Assembly (NCBI GenBank): GCA_948466335.1
Contig: CAOKAE010000005.1
Location: 1 to 64,000 of the forward strand
DNA from: an uncultured Coriobacteriia bacterium
GTDB lineage: Bacteria > Actinomycetota > Coriobacteriia > Coriobacteriales > QAMH01
Direction of reading: 5' to 3'
DNA length: 64,000 nt
This document shows positions 46,631-57,366 of the stretch, piece after piece. A program made the position numbers and the translations under genes. Numbering within the stretch: position 1 is the first letter of the stretch; each line of letters opens with the position of its first letter. Below the pieces are notes generated by a model. It saw only the letters and a list, made by a program, of their open reading frames with translations, was not told the DNA's origin and made no database searches.

Positions 46631-47083
46631 ATGGCGCAGATACGCATCGCGTTGGCATCAGACCACGGTGGCTTTGGCCAGAAGGACGATTTGAAGCTCT
46701 GGCTCGAGAGCCAAGGCTTCGCGGTTGACGACTTTGGCTGCGATGATGACAGCAGCGTCGACTATCCCGATTACGCCAAGCTCGCCGCCCGTGCCGTCGC
46801 ACAAGGTGATGACGACTATGGCGTGCTCATCTGCGGCACCGGCATCGGCATGATGATCGCCGCCAACAAGGTGCGCGGCATTCGCGCCGCTAACCTCACG
46901 TCCCCCGAATTCGCCAGGCTTTCGCGCGAACACAACAACGCCAACGTCGCGACGCTTTCGGGGCGCTTCACGTCCCTCGAGGACAACAAGAAGATCCTCG
47001 AGACCTTCCTCGGTACCGAGTTCTCGGGCGACAGGCACACCCGTCGCGTCGAGAAGATCATGTCCATCGAAAACGAAGAGTAG
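46631..47083 (+). CDS. rpiB: Ribose-5-phosphate isomerase B
   Basis: Interconverts ribose- and ribulose-5-phosphate. The 150-aa RpiB/LacAB-fold protein has IALASDHGGFGQKDDL, DYPDYAKLAARAV and CGTGIGMMIAANKVRGIRAA with the catalytic Cys, then REHNNANVATLSGRF. It is followed by glyA after 12 bp, an arrangement common in actinobacteria and Firmicutes. Confidence 0.95.
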   Translation: MAQIRIALASDHGGFGQKDDLKLWLESQGFAVDDFGCDDDSSVDYPDYAKLAARAVAQGDDDYGVLICGTGIGMMIAANKVRGIRAANLTSPEFARLSREHNNANVATLSGRFTSLEDNKKILETFLGTEFSGDRHTRRVEKIMSIENEE

Positions 47084-47095
47084 GAGAGCTTGTCC

Positions 47096-48349
47096 ATGAA
47101 CAACGAGCTGCTTGCCCAGGCCGACCCCGAGATTTCCGCCGCCATCCATGACGAGCTGACGCGCCAGCGCAACACCCTCGAGCTCATCGCGTCCGAGAAC
47201 ATCCCCTCGCTGCCTGTCATCGAGACGATGGGCACGATCCTCACGAACAAGTACGCCGAAGGCTATCCCGGCAAGCGCTACTACGGTGGGTGCGCCAACG
47301 TCGACACCATCGAGACGATCGCGCGCAACCGTGCCTGCGAGGTTTTCGGGGCCGCCTATGCCAACGTGCAGCCGCATTCGGGCGTATGCGCCAATTCGGC
47401 CGCCTACTTCGCCCTGCTCGAGCCGGGTGCCAGGATCCTCGGCATGTCGCTGCCCGCCGGCGGCCATCTGTCCCATGGCGCGAAGTTCTCGTTGTCGGGT
47501 CGGTTCTACGATGCCCATTCCTACGGCCTGAATCCCGAGACCGAGCGCATCGACATGGACGAGGTCCGAGCCATCGCCCGCGAGGTCAAGCCCGACCTCA
47601 TCGTCGCCGGTGCGTCCGCGTACCCACGTATCATCGATTTCGAGGCATTCGCCGACATCGCCCATGAGGTGGGGGCGTACCTCATGGTCGACATGGCGCA
47701 CATCGCGGGCCTGGTTGCCGGCGGTGCCCATCCCTCGCCGGTGCCCTTTGCCGATATCGTCACCTCCACCTCGCACAAGACCCTGCGCGGGCCGCGAGGC
47801 GGCTTCATGGTCACCAACAGCGAGGAAGTGTACGAGAAGTACAACAAGGCGGTCTTTCCCGGCTGGCAAGGCGGTCCGCTCATGCACGTCATCGCCGCCA
47901 AGGCCGTCGCCTTCGGCGAGGCCGCGCAACCGGCGTTTTCCGAGTACGCGCATGCGGTCGTCGAAAACGCCGCCGCTCTGGGCGAGGGCCTGGTCGAGGG
48001 CGGCCTGCGCCTCGTCTCGGGCGGTACCGACAACCACCTTTGCCTCGTCGACCTCACGCCCGCCGGAATCACCGGCAAGGATGCCGAGGCGCTGCTCGAG
48101 CCGCTCGGCATCACGACCAACAAGAACGCCATTCCCAACGACCCGCTGCCCACCACCGTCACGAGTGGCGTGCGCGTGGGAAGCGCCACGATCACCTCGC
48201 GCGGGTTCGACGCCGAGGAGTCCCGTGCCATCGGCGGGTTCATCGCCCGGGTCATCTTCAACCGGGACGACCAGTCCGTTCTCGATCACGTGGCGCGCGA
48301 GGTGCACGACATGCTCGAGGCGCATCCGCTGTATCCCGAAATCGCCTAG
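47096..48349 (+). CDS. glyA: Serine hydroxymethyltransferase
   Basis: PLP enzyme converting serine and THF to glycine and methylene-THF, the one-carbon donor used by TrmFO. The 417-aa protein has the family start ([16 protein letters not shown]), [25 protein letters not shown] and the PLP lysine in [16 protein letters not shown] 47096 after TAGGAG was chosen over an in-frame TTG at 47090. Confidence 0.97.
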   Translation: MNNELLAQADPEISAAIHDELTRQRNTLELIASENIPSLPVIETMGTILTNKYAEGYPGKRYYGGCANVDTIETIARNRACEVFGAAYANVQPHSGVCANSAAYFALLEPGARILGMSLPAGGHLSHGAKFSLSGRFYDAHSYGLNPETERIDMDEVRAIAREVKPDLIVAGASAYPRIIDFEAFADIAHEVGAYLMVDMAHIAGLVAGGAHPSPVPFADIVTSTSHKTLRGPRGGFMVTNSEEVYEKYNKAVFPGWQGGPLMHVIAAKAVAFGEAAQPAFSEYAHAVVENAAALGEGLVEGGLRLVSGGTDNHLCLVDLTPAGITGKDAEALLEPLGITTNKNAIPNDPLPTTVTSGVRVGSATITSRGFDAEESRAIGGFIARVIFNRDDQSVLDHVAREVHDMLEAHPLYPEIA

Positions 48350-48378
48350 GGCGACGAATCGCGGAAAGGGGAGGACCC

Positions 48379-48831
48379 ATGGCCGACACACGCCCGAGCT
48401 GGGACGAGTACTTCATGGACATCACGAGGCGCGTCGCCACGCGCTCGACGTGCCTGCGCCGTGCCGTGGGCGCCATACTCGTGCACGACAAGCGCATCAT
48501 CGCCAGCGGCTACAACGGTGGGCCCACGGGGCTTGCCCATTGCCTGGACATCGGCTGCCTGCGCGAGAAGCTCGGCATCCCGTCCGGGCAGCAGCACGAG
48601 CTGTGCCGCGGCATCCACGCCGAGCAAAACGCCATCATCCAGGCCGCGCGCTATGGCGTGCCCATTGACGGTGCCGTGCTCTATTGCACCACGCAGCCCT
48701 GCACCCAGTGCACCAAGATGCTCATCAACGCGGGCATCAGCGAGATCGTCTACGCGGAGGGCTATCCCGACGAGCTCGCGCGCGAGCTTCTGGACGAGTC
48801 GGGCATCATCGTGCGCAGGTTCGAGAGCTGA
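48379..48831 (+). CDS. dCMP / deoxycytidylate deaminase family protein (ComEB-like)
   Basis: A 150-aa zinc cytidine-deaminase-fold protein with HAEQN (80-84) and PCTQC (107-111) zinc ligands His80, Cys108, Cys111 and the proton-shuttling Glu82. The long [13 protein letters not shown] region (43-55) is typical of dCMP deaminases, which supply dUMP for thymidylate. Family members are called ComEB in Bacillus but are not needed for competence. The ATG at 48379 follows GGGGAGG. It ends the rpiB-glyA unit. Confidence 0.93.
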   Translation: MADTRPSWDEYFMDITRRVATRSTCLRRAVGAILVHDKRIIASGYNGGPTGLAHCLDIGCLREKLGIPSGQQHELCRGIHAEQNAIIQAARYGVPIDGAVLYCTTQPCTQCTKMLINAGISEIVYAEGYPDELARELLDESGIIVRRFES

Positions 48832-49005
48832 CGGACATTCTCGTCTTTCTGTAGGCTTTGACCTCTGGTTTTTCAAGCCCTATCTTGCGCTTGCCGTTCA
48901 CCTGAAAAAAGGGCGGTTCACTGGGATTGCTGGCATGAAGCAAATTCGCCAAGCTTATACTTGGAGTGTTTTGTGTGAGTGCTGTCTTTGGGGAGAACTG
49001 GCTAC

Positions 49006-49290
49006 ATGGCGATAGCGATCATCGCGGGCATTCTCGCGGGTTTGGTGAGCTTGGTTCCCATGTGGGCTGGTGTTCACAGCGCAAAGCGAATGGATGCGCA
49101 GTCATCGGCTGCCGGGTACCTCACACCGGTGCTGCTGGCCGTCGGAGGCTCGTTCATCGTCCTTGCTTTGGCGACAGTCATTTGCGTGGTCGTGGCTCGA
49201 CCGAGTGTGGTTCCCTTCGCCTTGGCGGAGGCGTGCACGCTCGTCGTTGCGGCACTCGGTTATGGAATAGCGAAAGCTATACGCAAGTAG
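49006..49290 (+). CDS. Small membrane protein at the AtpI position
   Basis: A 94-aa hydrophobic protein with about three predicted membrane spans (near residues 2-22, 42-64 and 68-86) and a basic C-terminus (KAIRK). It precedes atpB by 16 bp, the place of AtpI, a chaperone for c-ring assembly, in many F-ATPase operons, but sequence similarity to AtpI is not evident. ATG 49006 lies 10 nt after GGGGAG; a GTG at 48979 would add 9 residues. A TATACT at 48956 may be the operon's -10 box. Confidence 0.65.
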   Translation: MAIAIIAGILAGLVSLVPMWAGVHSAKRMDAQSSAAGYLTPVLLAVGGSFIVLALATVICVVVARPSVVPFALAEACTLVVAALGYGIAKAIRK

Positions 49291-49306
49291 AACGGAGAGG
49301 GCGAAA

Positions 49307-50107
49307 GTGGATATCAATCCGTTAGAGGTGCTTCAGGGCGAGCCTCTCGAGCACCTGCAACACTCGTTCGATTCGATGTACCTCATCAGCGGAGGCGGCG
49401 AAGTCGGCCTCACGCAGTACATCTTCTGGATGATCATCTCGGTGGTGCTCACCGCGCTGATCGTCATCCTCGCCGGCAAGCGCCTGCGCCTCATACCCAC
49501 CGACAAGTTCGCGAACATGGTCGAGTGGGGCTACGAGCGCATCTGCGTCAACATGGGCGAGAACGCCATCGGCAAGGGCTACCAGAAGTACATGCCCATC
49601 ATCCTCACCTTCTTCTTCTTCATCCTCGTCTCCAACATCATCGGACTCATCCCGGGATGCAAGACGCCCACCGGCTCCCTTTCCGTCACGTGGGCCCTCG
49701 CGACCGTCGCCTTCCTCTACTTCAACTGGCAGGGCATCAAGACCAAGGGCGGCTTGGGCTACCTCAAGTCCATCGCTCCCTCGGGCCTGCCCGTCGTGAT
49801 GGTTCCCATCATCTGGCTCTTCGAGTTCATCTCGCTGGTCCTGCGCTGGCTCACGCTTGCCGTCCGACTTTACGGCAACATGTTCGCCGGCCACATGATT
49901 CTCGGCATCTTCGCCCTCATGACCACCATCTTCCTGCAGTGCAGCATCGAGGCCATGAACTTCGTCATCGGTCTGCCTGCCATCGCATGGGTTCTTCTGC
50001 TCATCGTCATGTACGCCATGGAGTGCCTCGTCGCGTTCCTGCAGGCGTACGTGTTCTCGATACTCACGGCCGTCTACGTCGGTCTCGCGGTTTCCGAATC
50101 GCACTAA
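49307..50107 (+). CDS. atpB: F-type ATP synthase subunit a
   Basis: Membrane half-channel subunit of the F0 motor. The 266-aa protein has five to six hydrophobic segments and the conserved Arg in LTLAVRLYGNMFAGH that faces the c-ring carboxylate. It starts at GTG 49307 after GGAGAGG. It begins the standard a-c-b-delta-alpha-gamma-beta-epsilon order. Confidence 0.96.
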   Translation: MDINPLEVLQGEPLEHLQHSFDSMYLISGGGEVGLTQYIFWMIISVVLTALIVILAGKRLRLIPTDKFANMVEWGYERICVNMGENAIGKGYQKYMPIILTFFFFILVSNIIGLIPGCKTPTGSLSVTWALATVAFLYFNWQGIKTKGGLGYLKSIAPSGLPVVMVPIIWLFEFISLVLRWLTLAVRLYGNMFAGHMILGIFALMTTIFLQCSIEAMNFVIGLPAIAWVLLLIVMYAMECLVAFLQAYVFSILTAVYVGLAVSESH

Positions 50108-50202
50108 TTTCGGTTCTCGGCCGGGTACGGTGCCCGGCTGGTTCATAGGAAGTTTGACTTGCGCGGAGAAGGCCGTGCGGGTCGTCACTTAAGGAGGAAC
50201 AA

Positions 50203-50421
50203 GTGGAAACAACTCTTATTATCGCCGCCCTCAAGGTTGTCGGCTACGGTCTCGGCGCCATCGGCCCAGGCATCGGCATCGGCATCGCCTGCTATGGCTG
50301 CTGCGTCGGCTCTGCCCGTCAGCCCGAGCTCGCGGGTCGTCTCTTCACCAACTTCATCATTGGTGCGGCACTTGCTGAGGCCCTCGCGCTCATCGGCTTC
50401 GTGCTCTTCTTCCTTGCCTAG
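50203..50421 (+). CDS. atpE: F-type ATP synthase subunit c
   Basis: c-ring proteolipid of 72 aa with two membrane helices, the RQPE polar loop (39-42) and the ion-binding Glu59 in GAALAEALALIG. Glu59 is followed by Ala, and the Na+-type Gln and Ser/Thr ligands are missing, so proton coupling is likely. The first helix has an unusual ACYGCC with Cys30, Cys33 and Cys34. GTG start after AAGGAGG. Confidence 0.95.
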   Translation: METTLIIAALKVVGYGLGAIGPGIGIGIACYGCCVGSARQPELAGRLFTNFIIGAALAEALALIGFVLFFLA

Positions 50422-50465
50422 TCCAGGTTTTCGTATTGTTGGAAACAGTTACTAGGGAGGGATCA

Positions 50466-51080
50466 GTGAAAGCACAGTTCAAGAAATTTGCCACTCGCGG
50501 CACCGCCGCTTGCGCGCTCGCGAGTGCCATGGCTTTCGCAGCTCCCACGCTTGCCTTTGCGGCCGAAAGGGAAACCGCGGGTATCTCGGCTATTCTGCCG
50601 GCGATGGACGAGTTCATCCCGATGCTCGTGGCCTTCCTCATCCTGCTTGCGATTCTCGTCAAGTTCGGATGGCCCATGTTCAATGGCATTCTCGAGAAAC
50701 GCGAGACGACCATCCGCGAGGCTCTCGAGAAGTCGGAGCAAGCTCGTATCGAGTCCGAGCGTGTGCTTGCCGAGTACCAGGACAAGCTCATCGAGGCTCG
50801 CCAGGAAGCAGCCACGATCATCTCCGAGGCCAAGCAGCAGGCCGAGGCGCAGCGCGCCGCGACCACTGCCAAGGCTCAGGAGGAGGCCGAGAAGATCATC
50901 GCCAAGGCACGCGAAGCCATGGAGTCCGAGAAGACGGCCGCCATCGCCGAGCTGCAGGCATCCGTCGCTGACATCGCATGCGCTGCCATGGCACGCGTCG
51001 TGCAGGAGGACTTCAGCGATGCGGATCATCGTAGGCTCATCGAGAAGAGCATCGAAGAGATAGGTACGCTCAATGCCTAG
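50466..51080 (+). CDS. atpF: F-type ATP synthase subunit b with N-terminal signal peptide
   Basis: Peripheral-stalk subunit, 204 aa. A standard membrane span (about 48-66, IPMLVAFLILLAILVKFGWP) and a long Ala/Glu/Lys coiled coil follow. Ahead of them is a Sec-type signal peptide (MKAQFKKFATRGTAACALAS..., AFA-A cleavage site near residue 32), which most b subunits lack. GTG 50466 follows GGGAGGG; the TTG at 50436 is unlikely. The 3' end overlaps atpH by 8 bp. Confidence 0.93.
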   Translation: MKAQFKKFATRGTAACALASAMAFAAPTLAFAAERETAGISAILPAMDEFIPMLVAFLILLAILVKFGWPMFNGILEKRETTIREALEKSEQARIESERVLAEYQDKLIEARQEAATIISEAKQQAEAQRAATTAKAQEEAEKIIAKAREAMESEKTAAIAELQASVADIACAAMARVVQEDFSDADHRRLIEKSIEEIGTLNA

Positions 51081-51642
51081 GAATCGTCTGCTCATCAAGA
51101 AGGAAATCGACGCGTACGCCGAGGTCTTGCTCGAAATGGGCGAGTCCAACGATTCCGTGTACTCGATTTCCGCCCAGCTCGAGGAGATGAAGAAGGTCGT
51201 CAACATGCATCCCGGTCTCAGGGAGGTGCTCGCCAACGATTCCATCGACGAGAACACCCGCGTGACGGTGATGCACGAGGTCTTCAAGGAGTTCGATGTC
51301 GAGCTCATCAAGTTCGTCATCTTCATGGCGGAGCGTCGTGACATCGCGCTTCTTCCCCGTGTGGCCGAGCGCTACGATCAGATGGTGCAGGACAAGTTCG
51401 ACGTCGCCATTCTCGACGTCGCCACCGTCATTCCGCTCGACGACGAGCTGCGAGAGAAGATTAAGAATAAGTTTGCCGCCCAGTTTGGCAAGGAAATCGT
51501 CCTGCGCGAGCATGTCGATGCCTGGCTGCTCGGTGGCATGAACGTGAGAGCAAATGGTAGGCGTGTCGATTGTTGCACCGCTACGCGAATCGAGAGGATT
51601 CGCGCCGAGCTCTCTTCAGTATCGACTGGAGGTGAAAGGTAA
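51073..51642 (+). CDS. atpH: F-type ATP synthase subunit delta
   Basis: Connects the peripheral stalk to the alpha subunits. The 189-aa protein has the helical N-terminal domain (EIDAYAEVLLEMGE) and the C-terminal signature region (VATVIPLDDELREKIKNKFAAQFGKEIVLREHVDAWLLGGMNVRANGRRVD). It overlaps atpF by 8 bp, and its stop directly precedes the atpA ATG. Confidence 0.94.
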   Translation: MPRNRLLIKKEIDAYAEVLLEMGESNDSVYSISAQLEEMKKVVNMHPGLREVLANDSIDENTRVTVMHEVFKEFDVELIKFVIFMAERRDIALLPRVAERYDQMVQDKFDVAILDVATVIPLDDELREKIKNKFAAQFGKEIVLREHVDAWLLGGMNVRANGRRVDCCTATRIERIRAELSSVSTGGER

Positions 51643-53211
51643 ATGGCGGAAATCACCGCGAGCGATATCGATAAGATTCTGCGTGAGAAGCTTGCTTCCC
51701 TGCAGACCAACGTCGAAACTCGTGAGTTTGGTCAAGTCATTCAGATCGGCGACGGCATCGCGCGCGTCAATGGTCTGAAAAGCGCTATGGCAGGCGAGCT
51801 CCTCGAGTTCGTCGCGCACGATGGCACGACTGTCTACGGTCTCGCCCAGAACCTTGAAGAAGACGAAGTAGGCGCCGTTCTCCTGGGCGACTACACCCTT
51901 ATCAAGGAGAACGACGAGGTCCACACCACGGGCCGCGTCGTCGAGGTTCCCTGCGGCAAGAGCCTGCTCGGCCGTGTCGTCAACCCGCTCGGCATCCCGC
52001 TGGACGGCAAGGGTCCCATCGAGGCCGAGGGCTATCGCCCCGTCGAGTTCCGTGCCCCGGGCGTCATCGAGCGCCAGCCCGTCCATGAGCCCGTCCAGAC
52101 CGGCCTCATCGCCATCGACGCGATGATCCCCATCGGACGTGGCCAGCGCGAGCTGATCATCGGCGATCGCCAGACGGGCAAGACGTCCATCGGCATCGAC
52201 ACGATCATCAACCAAAAGGGCAAGGGCATGATCTGCATCTATGTCGCCATCGGCCAGAAGGCCTCCACGGTCGCAACCGTGGTCGAGGCCCTCGAGAGCC
52301 ACGGCGCACTGGATTACACGATCATCGTCTCCGCGCCCGCATCCACGTCCGCGCCGCTGCAGTACATCGCCCCCATGGCCGGTGCCGCAATGGGCGAGTA
52401 CTTCATGTACAACGGCGATGACGGTCAGCCGGCAAGTGCCACCAACCCCGGTGGTCACGTGCTCTGCGTCTACGACGACCTCTCCAAGCAGGCCGTCGCC
52501 TACCGCCAGATGTCGCTGACGCTTCGTCGTCCGCCGGGACGCGAGGCCTATCCTGGCGACGTCTTCTACCTGCACTCCCGTCTGCTGGAGCGCGCCGTCA
52601 AGCTCAACGACAAGAACGGTGCCGGTTCGCTCACGGCCCTTCCCATCATCGAGACCCAGGGCGGTGACGTCTCCGCATACATTCCGACGAACGTCATCTC
52701 CATTACCGATGGCCAGATCTTCCTGCAACAGGACCTGTTCATGCAGGGCCAGCGCCCGGCCGTCAACGTCGGTATCTCGGTTTCCCGCGTCGGTGGTTCC
52801 GCGCAGATCAAGGCCATGAAGCAGGTTGCCGGCACGCTGCGCCTCGACCTGGCCGCCTATCGCGAGCTGCAGGCGTTCTCGCAGTTCGGTAGCGACCTGG
52901 ACAAGGCCACGCAGCAGCAGCTCTCCCGTGGCGCTCGCATGACCGAGCTCCTCAAGCAGGGCCGTTTTGCCGCCATGGACGTCGAGGACCAGGTCGTCGC
53001 GATCTTCGCGGGCGATCAGGGCTTCCTCGATGGCATGCCCGTGTCCGACACGCTGCGCTTCCGCGATGACCTCGTGCAGTACATGCACACGGTTCGCAAG
53101 GACCTCAAGGACAAGATCGCGACTGAGAAGCAGCTGACCGACCAGATCAAAGAGGAGCTCCTCGAGGCCATCACGACCTTCAAGCAGAGCTTCATCATTG
53201 CGAAGAAATAG
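51643..53211 (+). CDS. atpA: F-type ATP synthase subunit alpha
   Basis: Regulatory nucleotide-binding subunit of F1, 522 aa. It has the beta-barrel N-terminus ([13 protein letters not shown]), the P-loop GDRQTGKTS, and the family signature [13 protein letters not shown]-like segment ([17 protein letters not shown]). Length and order are normal. Confidence 0.98.
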   Translation: MAEITASDIDKILREKLASLQTNVETREFGQVIQIGDGIARVNGLKSAMAGELLEFVAHDGTTVYGLAQNLEEDEVGAVLLGDYTLIKENDEVHTTGRVVEVPCGKSLLGRVVNPLGIPLDGKGPIEAEGYRPVEFRAPGVIERQPVHEPVQTGLIAIDAMIPIGRGQRELIIGDRQTGKTSIGIDTIINQKGKGMICIYVAIGQKASTVATVVEALESHGALDYTIIVSAPASTSAPLQYIAPMAGAAMGEYFMYNGDDGQPASATNPGGHVLCVYDDLSKQAVAYRQMSLTLRRPPGREAYPGDVFYLHSRLLERAVKLNDKNGAGSLTALPIIETQGGDVSAYIPTNVISITDGQIFLQQDLFMQGQRPAVNVGISVSRVGGSAQIKAMKQVAGTLRLDLAAYRELQAFSQFGSDLDKATQQQLSRGARMTELLKQGRFAAMDVEDQVVAIFAGDQGFLDGMPVSDTLRFRDDLVQYMHTVRKDLKDKIATEKQLTDQIKEELLEAITTFKQSFIIAKK

Positions 53212-53221
53212 AGGTTAGCGC

Positions 53222-54112
53222 ATGCCCAGTCAACGCGATATCAAGAGGCGTAAGCTCTCCGTCGAGAGCACGAAGCAGATCACGCGCACCATGGAAATGG
53301 TCGCCACTGCCAAGATTCGCCATGCGACTGAGCGCATCGCCGCGGCTACCCCGTATTCCGAAGCTATGGTCAAGACCCTTTCCGGCGTGGCTGCTCATTC
53401 GCTGAGCGTCGAGCATCCACTGCTGGAAGAGCATGAGGACAAGAAGGCCGCAATCGCCATCGTCGTGGTATCCGACCGTGGACTGGCCGGTGGTTTCAAC
53501 AGCAACGTCTTTCGCCAGGTCGAGAAGTACCGGGCGAAGAACGACGCTGCCGGAATCAAGACCAATGTCATCGTCTGCGGAAAGAAGGGCGCAAGCTACT
53601 TCCACTACCGCAGGCTCGAACCGCTCATGGTGTTTCGAGACATGTCCGCGGATCCCACGATCCAGGAGGCACGCGAGATTTCCTCGTACGTGCGCAGCAG
53701 CTTCCTCGACCACGCGGTCGACGAGGTCGTGATCTTCTACAATCACGCCCGCAACGCCGCCGATCAGGACCTGCGCGAAGAGGTCATCCTGCCTGTCCAG
53801 GCCGATGCGCTGAAGGCAAGCGAAGACGAGAGTGGCGAGGCGGAAATCGCCGCCGACACGAGCTTCGAGCCTTCGTCAGAAGAAGTACTTGACCGCCTGC
53901 TCCCGGCCTACGTCGAGACGGTGGTCTATCACGCGCTCATCGATTCAGCCGCTGCCGAGCAGGGCGCTCGCCGCAAGGCGATGAAGTCCGCGACCGACAA
54001 CGCGACCGAGATGATCGAAACGCTGGATCGCTTGTACAACCGCGTGCGCCAAGGTGCCATCACCACTGAGATTACCGAAATCGTCGGTGGCGCTGCCGCT
54101 TTGGAGGAATAG
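53222..54112 (+). CDS. atpG: F-type ATP synthase subunit gamma
   Basis: Rotor shaft of F1, 296 aa. The N-terminal coiled coil (DIKRRKLSVESTKQITRTMEMVATAKIRHA) and the C-terminal helix with the family pattern (AMKSATDNATEMIETLDRLYNRVRQGAITTEITEIVGGAAAL) are present. An acidic insertion lies near residue 200. Confidence 0.97.
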   Translation: MPSQRDIKRRKLSVESTKQITRTMEMVATAKIRHATERIAAATPYSEAMVKTLSGVAAHSLSVEHPLLEEHEDKKAAIAIVVVSDRGLAGGFNSNVFRQVEKYRAKNDAAGIKTNVIVCGKKGASYFHYRRLEPLMVFRDMSADPTIQEAREISSYVRSSFLDHAVDEVVIFYNHARNAADQDLREEVILPVQADALKASEDESGEAEIAADTSFEPSSEEVLDRLLPAYVETVVYHALIDSAAAEQGARRKAMKSATDNATEMIETLDRLYNRVRQGAITTEITEIVGGAAALEE

Positions 54113-55543
<1,431 letters not shown>

Positions 55544-55563
55544 AGAAAGGGTGCTACCGAACC

Positions 55564-55962
55564 ATGCTGCAATGTGAAATCGTCACTCCCGAACGCAAGC
55601 TGTACTCCGACGAGGTCAACTTCGTGGTCATCCCCGCATCTGAGGGCGAGATGGGCATCTATGCCAAGCACGAGCCCGTGGTCACCACGCTCAAGTCGGG
55701 TACCGTACGCGTGACCGAGGCAGAGGGCCAGGAGCCGGTTCGCTACATTGTGGCCGGTGGGTATGCACAGATCGAGGCGAATCGCGTCATCGTGCTCGCC
55801 GATCACGCCGCCGCCTTGCAAGAGCTCGACGAGACTGCCATCAAGGTCCATATTGACGACCTCAAGGAGAAGATGGCCGACCTTAAGGATGACGATCCTA
55901 ATCGTGCGTTCATCGAAGACGAGGTCAAGTGGAACCAGGTTCTTCTCGAGCAGACCAGGTAA
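55564..55962 (+). CDS. atpC: F-type ATP synthase subunit epsilon
   Basis: 132-aa central-stalk subunit with the N-terminal beta-sandwich (CEIVTPERKLYSDEVNFVVIPASEGEMGIYAKHEPVVT) and a C-terminal helical hairpin that can inhibit ATP hydrolysis. It ends the operon; a hairpin terminator follows. Confidence 0.95.
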   Translation: MLQCEIVTPERKLYSDEVNFVVIPASEGEMGIYAKHEPVVTTLKSGTVRVTEAEGQEPVRYIVAGGYAQIEANRVIVLADHAAALQELDETAIKVHIDDLKEKMADLKDDDPNRAFIEDEVKWNQVLLEQTR

Positions 55963-55993
55963 GTTCACACGCGAGCAAGTTTCCACTTATGCG

Positions 55994-56024
55994 AGGGGCC
56001 GCCATCATGGCGGCCCCTTTCGTT
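55994..56024. terminator. Bidirectional terminator between atpC and mtaB
   Basis: A perfect 10-bp stem AGGGGCCGCC/GGCGGCCCCT (55994-56003 and 56009-56018) with a 5-nt loop and TTTCGTTTT on the + side. It can also stop the converging rsmE-mtaB transcript. Confidence 0.85.
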
Positions 56025-56061
56025 TTGGGAAAGACAGGGGAGACGTTTGCCTCGCTGCCGC

Positions 56062-57354
56062 CTAGCGTGCGATGAGGCGCATGTTCTCCGTGTCGATGTC
56101 GGCGAATTCCACGGTGACGAGCTCGCCGATGGGAAGGGCGGCATTGCAGGCAACCGTGTGGTACGACTCGCTCGTGCCCAGACCAGGCCGCTCGACGATC
56201 ACCTGCTCGAAGCTGCCCAGGCGACGCTCCATGTCCTCGAGGGCAAGGCGCCGTCCGAGTTCCATGAGCGTCTGCGAGCGTGTCGCCTTGACTTGGGGGT
56301 CAACCTGGTCGGCGCGCTCGGCTGCGGGCGTGCCGGGCCTTCTCGAGTAGCGAAACACGTGAAGGCGCATGAAGCCGCAGCGTTCGATGAGACGATAACT
56401 TTCCTCGAAGTCCTCGTCTGTCTCGCCGGGAAAGCCGACGATGACGTCGGTCGAGAGCGCGAGCTGCGGTGCCGCGTCACGCAGGCGAGCAACGAGTTTT
56501 GCGAATGCTGCGGCGTCGTAGTGGCGGTTCATCTCGTGCAGCACCTTGGACGAGCCCGATTGCAGACAAAGGTGCAGGTGCCGGCACAGGCGCCCGTCCG
56601 AGTGTCCCAGCGCGCCGATGAGCGAGGGCGTGACGCTCTGGGGCTCTACCGACGAGATGCGCACGCGACCGATCTTCGTCTGCCCGAGCAGCATGGCTGC
56701 GAGCTGCGCGAGGTCGGTGTCACCATCCTTGTAGGCGGCCAAGTCGATGCCGACGAGCACGAGTTCGCGCGTACCGGCGTTGGCGAGGACGCGTGCCTGT
56801 TCGAGTATCTTGCGGGCCGGAACGGAGCGTGCCGGCCCGCGTGCGACGTGGACGATGCAGTAGCTGCAGGCGTTGTCACAGCCGTCCTGGATCTTGAGGT
56901 CCACCCGCGTCCTGAACGCCCCGTCTTTGCGGGCGCGCAGGGCGACCTGCGTAAGATTATCCGCGCCTGGGCTCGATTCCCCGTGCACGAGGCGCGACGC
57001 GAGTGTCGGGATTTTGGCCTTGTCCGTCTCGCAGCGAACGCGTGCGTCCATATCGCCATAGCGATTGGCGTCGATGTTGATGGCGCAGCCGGTCACGATG
57101 ATGGGCGCGGTGTCGTTCGCGCGTAGCAGCATGCGAATCGCCTTGCGGTTCTTCGCATCGGCCTCACCGGTGACCGTGCACGTGTTGAGGATGGCCACAT
57201 CGCAGTCGGCAGCGCCCCCGGCTTTCTCCCATCCGGCGGCGAGCAACGCGGCGGCCATGGTCTCGGACTCGGCCTGGTTGACCTTGCAGCCCAGGGTGTG
57301 GATGTGAAAGCGCGGGAGCAAGGTGTCTCCCGCGCGATGACGTGCGTCTGGCAT
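56062..57354 (-). CDS. mtaB: tRNA (t6A37) methylthiotransferase MtaB
   Basis: Radical-SAM enzyme that turns t6A37 into ms2t6A37. The 430-aa protein has the N-terminal UPF0004 domain (HTLGCKVNQAESETM, ILNTCTVTGEADAK, VTGCA giving three cluster cysteines), the radical SAM CDNACSYC motif, TDVIVGFPGETDEDF, and a C-terminal TRAM domain. The start has no strong ribosome binding site but is the only ATG ahead of the domain. It is 12 bp downstream of rsmE. Confidence 0.93.
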   Translation of the reverse strand: MPDARHRAGDTLLPRFHIHTLGCKVNQAESETMAAALLAAGWEKAGGAADCDVAILNTCTVTGEADAKNRKAIRMLLRANDTAPIIVTGCAINIDANRYGDMDARVRCETDKAKIPTLASRLVHGESSPGADNLTQVALRARKDGAFRTRVDLKIQDGCDNACSYCIVHVARGPARSVPARKILEQARVLANAGTRELVLVGIDLAAYKDGDTDLAQLAAMLLGQTKIGRVRISSVEPQSVTPSLIGALGHSDGRLCRHLHLCLQSGSSKVLHEMNRHYDAAAFAKLVARLRDAAPQLALSTDVIVGFPGETDEDFEESYRLIERCGFMRLHVFRYSRRPGTPAAERADQVDPQVKATRSQTLMELGRRLALEDMERRLGSFEQVIVERPGLGTSESYHTVACNAALPIGELVTVEFADIDTENMRLIAR

Positions 57355-57366
57355 GGGCGCGTACGC

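Noticed and set aside
50203-50421. Sodium-coupled ATP synthase
   Set aside because: Glu59 is followed by Ala, and the Gln and Ser/Thr ligands of Na+-binding c subunits are absent.
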